Positions 60,621-64,000 of a stretch of DNA of 64,000 bases are shown here, piece after piece; the first letter of the stretch is position 1, and each line of letters opens with the position of its first letter. The notes beneath the pieces were generated by a model, which saw only the letters and a program-made list of their open reading frames with translations, did not search any database and was not told the origin of the DNA. The stretch comes from Methylosinus sp. H3A (lineage in GTDB: Bacteria > Pseudomonadota > Alphaproteobacteria > Rhizobiales > Beijerinckiaceae): the NCBI RefSeq assembly GCF_015709455.1, contig NZ_JADNQW010000005.1, positions 3,368,001 through 3,432,000 on the forward strand, given 5' to 3'. A program made the translations under genes and the position numbers.

Positions 60621-62120
60621 ATGTTTCCGACGCCCGTTTCCGATCTCGCCCCGAACACCTACGCCTATGAGACGACGCCACTCGTGAAGCCGACGGGCTT
60701 TCGCGAATATGACGCGCGCTGGCTGTTCGAGAAGGAGCTCAATCTCATGGGGGTGCAGGCGCTGGGCCTCGGTCTCGGCACGCTGCTCCATGAGATGGGC
60801 GTGCCGCTCGAGCTCGCCACCGGCCACGATTATCGCGCCTATTCGGCCTCCATCAAGCTCGCGCTCATCTCCGGCCTCATGGCGGCGGGCGTGCGCGTTC
60901 ACGACATCGGCCTCGCGCTCTCGCCCATGGCTTATTTCGCGCAATTCGCGCTGGATGTGCCGGCCGTCGCAATGGTCACCGCCTCGCACAACGACAATGG
61001 CTGGACCGGCGTGAAGATGGGCGCGCAGCGTCCCGTCACCTTCGGCCCTGTGGAGATGGGCCGGCTGAAGGAGATCGTGCTCGCCGGCGCCTTCCGTTTC
61101 GCCGAGGGCGGCTCCTATCGCTATGTCGAGAATTTCGGTCAGCGCTATCTCGACGATCTCGCCTCGGGCGTGAAACTCTCCCGCAAGCTCAAGGTCGTCG
61201 CCGCCTGCGGCAATGGCACCGCCGGCGCCTTCGCGCCCAAGCTCCTGGAGCGCATCGGCTGCGAGGTCGTGCCGCTCGACACGGAGCTCGATTATAATTT
61301 TCCGCATTACAATCCGAATCCCGAAGACCTCCATATGCTCCACGCAATGGCCGACAAGGTGCGGGAGAGCGGGGCGGATGTCGGTCTCGGCTTCGACGGC
61401 GACGGCGATCGCTGTGGCGTCGTCGACAATACGGGCGAGGAGATTTTCGCGGATAAGATCGGCGTGATGCTGGCGCGCGATCTCTCCAAGCTCTATCCGG
61501 GCGCGACTTTCGTCGTCGATGTGAAATCGACGGGCTTGTTCGCCACCGATCCGGAGCTGCTCTCGCGCAATGTGAAGGCCGATTATTGGAAGACCGGCCA
61601 TTCCTATATCAAGCGCCGCGTGACCGAGCTGAAGGCGCTCGCGGGATTCGAGAAGTCCGGGCATTTCTTCTTCAATACGCCGGTCGGCCGCGGCTATGAC
61701 GACGGCCTGCTGACGGCGATTCATGTGCTGCAGATGCTCGATCGCAATCCGGGCAAGTCCATGTCCGATCTCTATGCGGCGCTGCCCAAGACCTGGGGCT
61801 CGCCGACCATGTCGCCGCATTGCGCCGATGAGACGAAATATGGCGTCGTCGACAAGGTCATCGCCCGTTTCCAGAAGATGGAGGCCGATGGCGTCGCCTT
61901 CACCGGGCAGAAGATCCGCGATCTCGTCACGGTCAATGGCGTTCGCGTGACGACCGCCGACGGCACATGGGGCCTGGTGCGCGCCTCGTCCAACAAGCCG
62001 GAGCTCGTCGTCGTCGTCGAGAGCCCGGTTTCGGAGGCGCGCATGCGCGAGATGTTCCACGCTGTAGATGCGGTGCTGCGCGAGAATCCGGAAGTCGGCG
62101 CCTATAATCAGACGATCTGA
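60621..62120 (+). CDS. Phosphomannomutase/phosphoglucomutase
   Basis: A 499-residue enzyme starting at MFPTPVSDLA behind AGGAGATG. The four domains of the alpha-D-phosphohexomutase family are visible: the phospho-Ser in TASHNDNGWTGVKMG (Ser122), the metal loop GLGFDGDGDRCGVVD, the sugar-binding FEKSGHFFFNTPVGRGYDDG, and the phosphate-binding end RASSNKPELVVVVE. It interconverts hexose-1- and hexose-6-phosphates, feeding nucleotide-sugar synthesis for exopolysaccharide, LPS and glycosyltransferases of this window. Specificity (mannose or glucose) cannot be read. It converges with the Tad pilus gene 4 bases away. Confidence 0.93.
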   Translation: MFPTPVSDLAPNTYAYETTPLVKPTGFREYDARWLFEKELNLMGVQALGLGLGTLLHEMGVPLELATGHDYRAYSASIKLALISGLMAAGVRVHDIGLALSPMAYFAQFALDVPAVAMVTASHNDNGWTGVKMGAQRPVTFGPVEMGRLKEIVLAGAFRFAEGGSYRYVENFGQRYLDDLASGVKLSRKLKVVAACGNGTAGAFAPKLLERIGCEVVPLDTELDYNFPHYNPNPEDLHMLHAMADKVRESGADVGLGFDGDGDRCGVVDNTGEEIFADKIGVMLARDLSKLYPGATFVVDVKSTGLFATDPELLSRNVKADYWKTGHSYIKRRVTELKALAGFEKSGHFFFNTPVGRGYDDGLLTAIHVLQMLDRNPGKSMSDLYAALPKTWGSPTMSPHCADETKYGVVDKVIARFQKMEADGVAFTGQKIRDLVTVNGVRVTTADGTWGLVRASSNKPELVVVVESPVSEARMREMFHAVDAVLRENPEVGAYNQTI

Positions 62121-62124
62121 GCGC

Positions 62125-62880
62125 TCACGGCGTCCCAGGCGTGCAATTGGTTCCGCTGGTCATGTAATATTGAACGTGATTGGGGCTGTAGGTGTTGCGC
62201 ACCGGCGAATAGCTGGTGCGCGACATCGTCGGGGCCGATCTCTTCAGCCAGGTGATCGTGCGGCTGAAAGACGGTTGATAAGTGTAGACGACGTCGGCGA
62301 CGATGATCGCTCCTATTGTCGGCGTCACGCTCGTCGTCGTCGAGCCGCCGCCGGCGTTGGCCAGCGTCACCGATTTCGCGCTCGTATAGCTCGTCGGCAT
62401 GGAATTGGGATCGACCGGAGCGACATCCGCGGCGTTGAGCCTGGCGGCGCCGCCGATCTTGCAGGGCCGCAGCGTGCCGGAATTCTGGGCGATGGTCCAG
62501 CTCACACTCGCCTTGTAGCCACTGGTCTGCGTCGCGTCGGCGGCGATCACGACTTCGGAGATCGTCATTTTGAGATTGGTCGTCGGCAGCGGCGCCATCA
62601 GCGTCGTCGCGGCCGAAAAGATCGCCTGAATCGTCTTTTCGTCCATTCCGGCCTGGCCGGAATTGGAGCCGCCGGTCAATTGCTGTGCAGCGAGATCGGA
62701 GAGCGTATGCGCGACGAGATCGAGCTTCTGGCTCGCGCGCTGCCCGAGCGCCAGCTCCGCGAGGCCGAGATACATGACGAGGATCAGCGGCAGCATCAGC
62801 GCGAATTCGACCGCTGCGAAGGCTCTCTCCTCCGCGAGCATCGCGCGCGCGCCGCGCCACCGGGCGCAGGAACGGCTCAT
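62125..62880 (-). CDS. TadE/TadG-like pseudopilin of the Flp/Tad pilus
   Basis: A 251-residue protein starting at MSRSCARWRG. The ATG overlaps the stop of the preceding gene (ATGA). The TadE-like N-terminus is RAFAAVEFALMLPLILVMYL, a positive start, a Glu at position 5 of the hydrophobic segment and one membrane helix. The rest is a large polar, Ser/Thr-rich extracytoplasmic domain with few charges. TadE/F proteins are minor pilins needed for Flp pilus assembly. The exact letter (E, F or G) cannot be fixed. Convergent with the phosphomutase gene. Confidence 0.8.
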   Translation of the reverse strand: MSRSCARWRGARAMLAEERAFAAVEFALMLPLILVMYLGLAELALGQRASQKLDLVAHTLSDLAAQQLTGGSNSGQAGMDEKTIQAIFSAATTLMAPLPTTNLKMTISEVVIAADATQTSGYKASVSWTIAQNSGTLRPCKIGGAARLNAADVAPVDPNSMPTSYTSAKSVTLANAGGGSTTTSVTPTIGAIIVADVVYTYQPSFSRTITWLKRSAPTMSRTSYSPVRNTYSPNHVQYYMTSGTNCTPGTP

Positions 62881-63506
62881 GTCGGCTCCACGCGGAAGGC
62901 CGCGACGCCGAACAGCAGATGCGTCCATCGATTATTGTAGGTGACCTCTCCCCCTGTCGACTTGCCGAGCGTTATGCCGGTCAAAATTCCGCCGGTGAGA
63001 ATGGCCGTCACCGCCGGCATGGGGTAGACGATGCGCACCACGGCGACATGGCCGGAGGCGGGCATGGCGATCGTCGAGCTCGCCGCAGGGGGATTGGTGT
63101 AGAAGGCGTTGGAGGTCGACGCGCTGGACCAGCCGGTCCCGTCGCCGATGTCGGCGATATCGACGAGGAGCTTCGAGCAATCGAAGGATTTGCTCAGCGT
63201 GCCCGAGGCGACGACGCCGGAGGCCTGCCAGGTGCAGACATATTTGTCGATGAAGGTCTGATAGGTCATGCTGCCGAGGCTGTGCGTCAGAACGGCGCGA
63301 CTCGCACGCAGTGTGACGACCTGCAGCTGCTGGCTTTTGAAATAGACGATGCCGGTCTCGAAAATCGCTCCGAGCAATCCGAGCATCGGAACGAGCACCA
63401 TCGCGAATTCGACCGCGAGCGCGGCGTCGCGATCGCGTCCGAAGCGAATGAGGCTCGCTGCGAGACGGCACGTCGGCTGTCGCGACGAAATCTCTTCTCC
63501 GCTCAT
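62877..63506 (-). CDS. TadE-like pseudopilin, second member
   Basis: A 209-residue protein starting at MSGEEISSRQ. The TadE motif is DAALAVEFAMVLVPMLGLLG with the conserved Glu before the membrane helix. A polar domain with VCTWQASGVVASGTLSKSFD follows, with two Cys residues. It is coupled by ATGA overlap to the next gene, and the CpaC-like gene lies 92 bases upstream on the same strand, consistent with one Tad operon. In-frame codons before 63506 are Arg-rich and have no support. Confidence 0.8.
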   Translation of the reverse strand: MSGEEISSRQPTCRLAASLIRFGRDRDAALAVEFAMVLVPMLGLLGAIFETGIVYFKSQQLQVVTLRASRAVLTHSLGSMTYQTFIDKYVCTWQASGVVASGTLSKSFDCSKLLVDIADIGDGTGWSSASTSNAFYTNPPAASSTIAMPASGHVAVVRIVYPMPAVTAILTGGILTGITLGKSTGGEVTYNNRWTHLLFGVAAFRVEPT

Positions 63507-63598
63507 GTCTCGAACTCGTGGCCCGAAAGGGCGTATTGTCGTCGCCCAGCGATCTCCCACGCTCGGCAGGTTCGTCGCTCGGCGAGACGCCGCGCTCG

Positions 63599-64000
63599 TC
63601 AGCGCTTCGTCGGCGCCGACGAACCTTCGTGTTGCTTGACCGCCTCGATGACGCGCGCGGTGTAGTCCTTGTCGTCGGCGAGGTCGACGGCCGGCGCGCA
63701 ATCTGGATTGCAAGCATAGGACTCGCGTCGCGCGCCGCGCATCACCACCAGCTTGTCCATCGGCTGAGTGACGGTGATGATCTCTTCGCCGACCTGATTG
63801 CCGGTCGGATCGAGCAGAATGAGATTGGTCGATCCGAAGCTCTTTCCGGTGACGACAATGAGACGATTGGTCTTCAGCATCGTCACATCCGCGATGAGCG
63901 GATTGCCGACGATCAGCGTCTGCGCTCCTTCGGGCATGCGTACGACGCGAGCGCGGTCGACATCGACGAAGACGCCGCGCCTCTCACTGTCGCGCGCTGT
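63599..64000 (-). CDS. CpaC-like secretin-associated N-terminal domain protein, 3' part (runs off the window)
   Basis: About 133 residues of a gene whose start lies beyond the right edge. The visible sequence has the pilus assembly N-terminal domain: FVDVDRARVVRMPEGAQTLI, then NPLIADVTMLKTNRLIVVTG, KSFGSTNLILLDPTGNQVGE, the PMDKLVVMRGARRESYACNP stretch and a short Asp/Lys-rich tail. It is the N-terminal domain of CpaC/RcpA-type secretins or a stand-alone relative. The gene ends here without the secretin barrel, so it is a stand-alone domain protein. It is upstream of the two TadE-like genes. Confidence 0.82.
   Translation of the reverse strand, partial: TARDSERRGVFVDVDRARVVRMPEGAQTLIVGNPLIADVTMLKTNRLIVVTGKSFGSTNLILLDPTGNQVGEEIITVTQPMDKLVVMRGARRESYACNPDCAPAVDLADDKDYTARVIEAVKQHEGSSAPTKR

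Noticed and set aside
60609..62060. A 483-codon minus-strand frame opposite the phosphomutase gene
   Set aside because: No conserved domain and no ribosome site; the plus-strand enzyme has all its catalytic motifs.
1..64000. Prophage, insertion sequence or CRISPR array
   Set aside because: No integrase, transposase, phage structural gene or regularly spaced repeat array was recognised on either strand.

Overview
The window is GC-rich, gene-dense DNA from an alphaproteobacterium, most likely of the order Hyphomicrobiales. The evidence is the NDUFA12-type complex I subunit gene next to DUF2155 and aat, the B12-dependent ribonucleotide reductase NrdJ, the PetP/PetR-like regulator pair, Flp/Tad pilus genes, a CtrA-type site, and many GTGA/ATGA start-stop overlaps. 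An MxaD-like START-domain protein coupled to a YVTN beta-propeller protein is compatible with a methylotroph of the Methylocystaceae/Beijerinckiaceae. That last placement is inference. No prophage, insertion sequence, CRISPR array or rRNA operon was seen.

Layout. (1) 1-7.7 kb: a urea-uptake locus. A porin, urtA and the start of urtB lie on the minus strand. Divergent to them are a small secreted protein, an unusual hybrid kinase whose sensor is a complete NCS1-type permease, and a LuxR-type response regulator. (2) 7.8-17.4 kb: housekeeping and envelope genes: slyX, tRNA-Leu(CAA), a DedA/YqaA-like membrane protein, dsbB, rlmN, a UGT-type glycosyltransferase followed by a chagasin-like protease inhibitor, a methyltransferase, an L,D-transpeptidase, a YbjN-like protein, proC and a TetR regulator. 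(3) 17.4-24.5 kb: a phytase-like autotransporter with a PHO-box-like upstream array, small conserved proteins, a serine hydrolase with a His/Asp tail, and the petP-petR-sensor kinase operon. (4) 25-34.7 kb: ilvE, gltD, an L,D-transpeptidase, an SGNH hydrolase, RNase T2, rlmJ and ilvD. (5) 34.9-43 kb: an exopolysaccharide-priming transferase behind a CtrA-type site, a cyclopropane-fatty-acid synthase, a stress protein and nrdJ, whose upstream region has a perfect hairpin and a nested palindrome. (6) 43-49 kb: the START/beta-propeller pair, a flavin monooxygenase, pstS, and the NDUFA12-DUF2155-aat block. (7) 49.5-58 kb: a CoA-transferase, a cupin, the glucan glucosyltransferase mdoH, and a four-gene, tightly coupled pterin-like cluster (BchC-like dehydrogenase, PTPS/QueD-fold protein, glycosyltransferase, methyltransferase). 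(8) 58-64 kb: a DUF4261 protein, cytochrome b561, an AT-rich island, phosphomannomutase/phosphoglucomutase, and the end of a Tad pilus locus.

Two regions look most worth pursuing. One is the transporter-like sensor kinase beside the urea transporter. It probably reads a urea- or nucleobase-type ligand and controls the divergent porin-urt operon. The other is the cluster at 54653-57920. Its PTPS-fold protein keeps the family fold signature but has lost the catalytic Cys, the Asp-His pair and one zinc-ligand His, which suggests new chemistry or a binding role in making a glycosylated, methylated product. Phosphate-related genes (pstS and the phytase-like autotransporter) each have a PHO-box-like element next to them.
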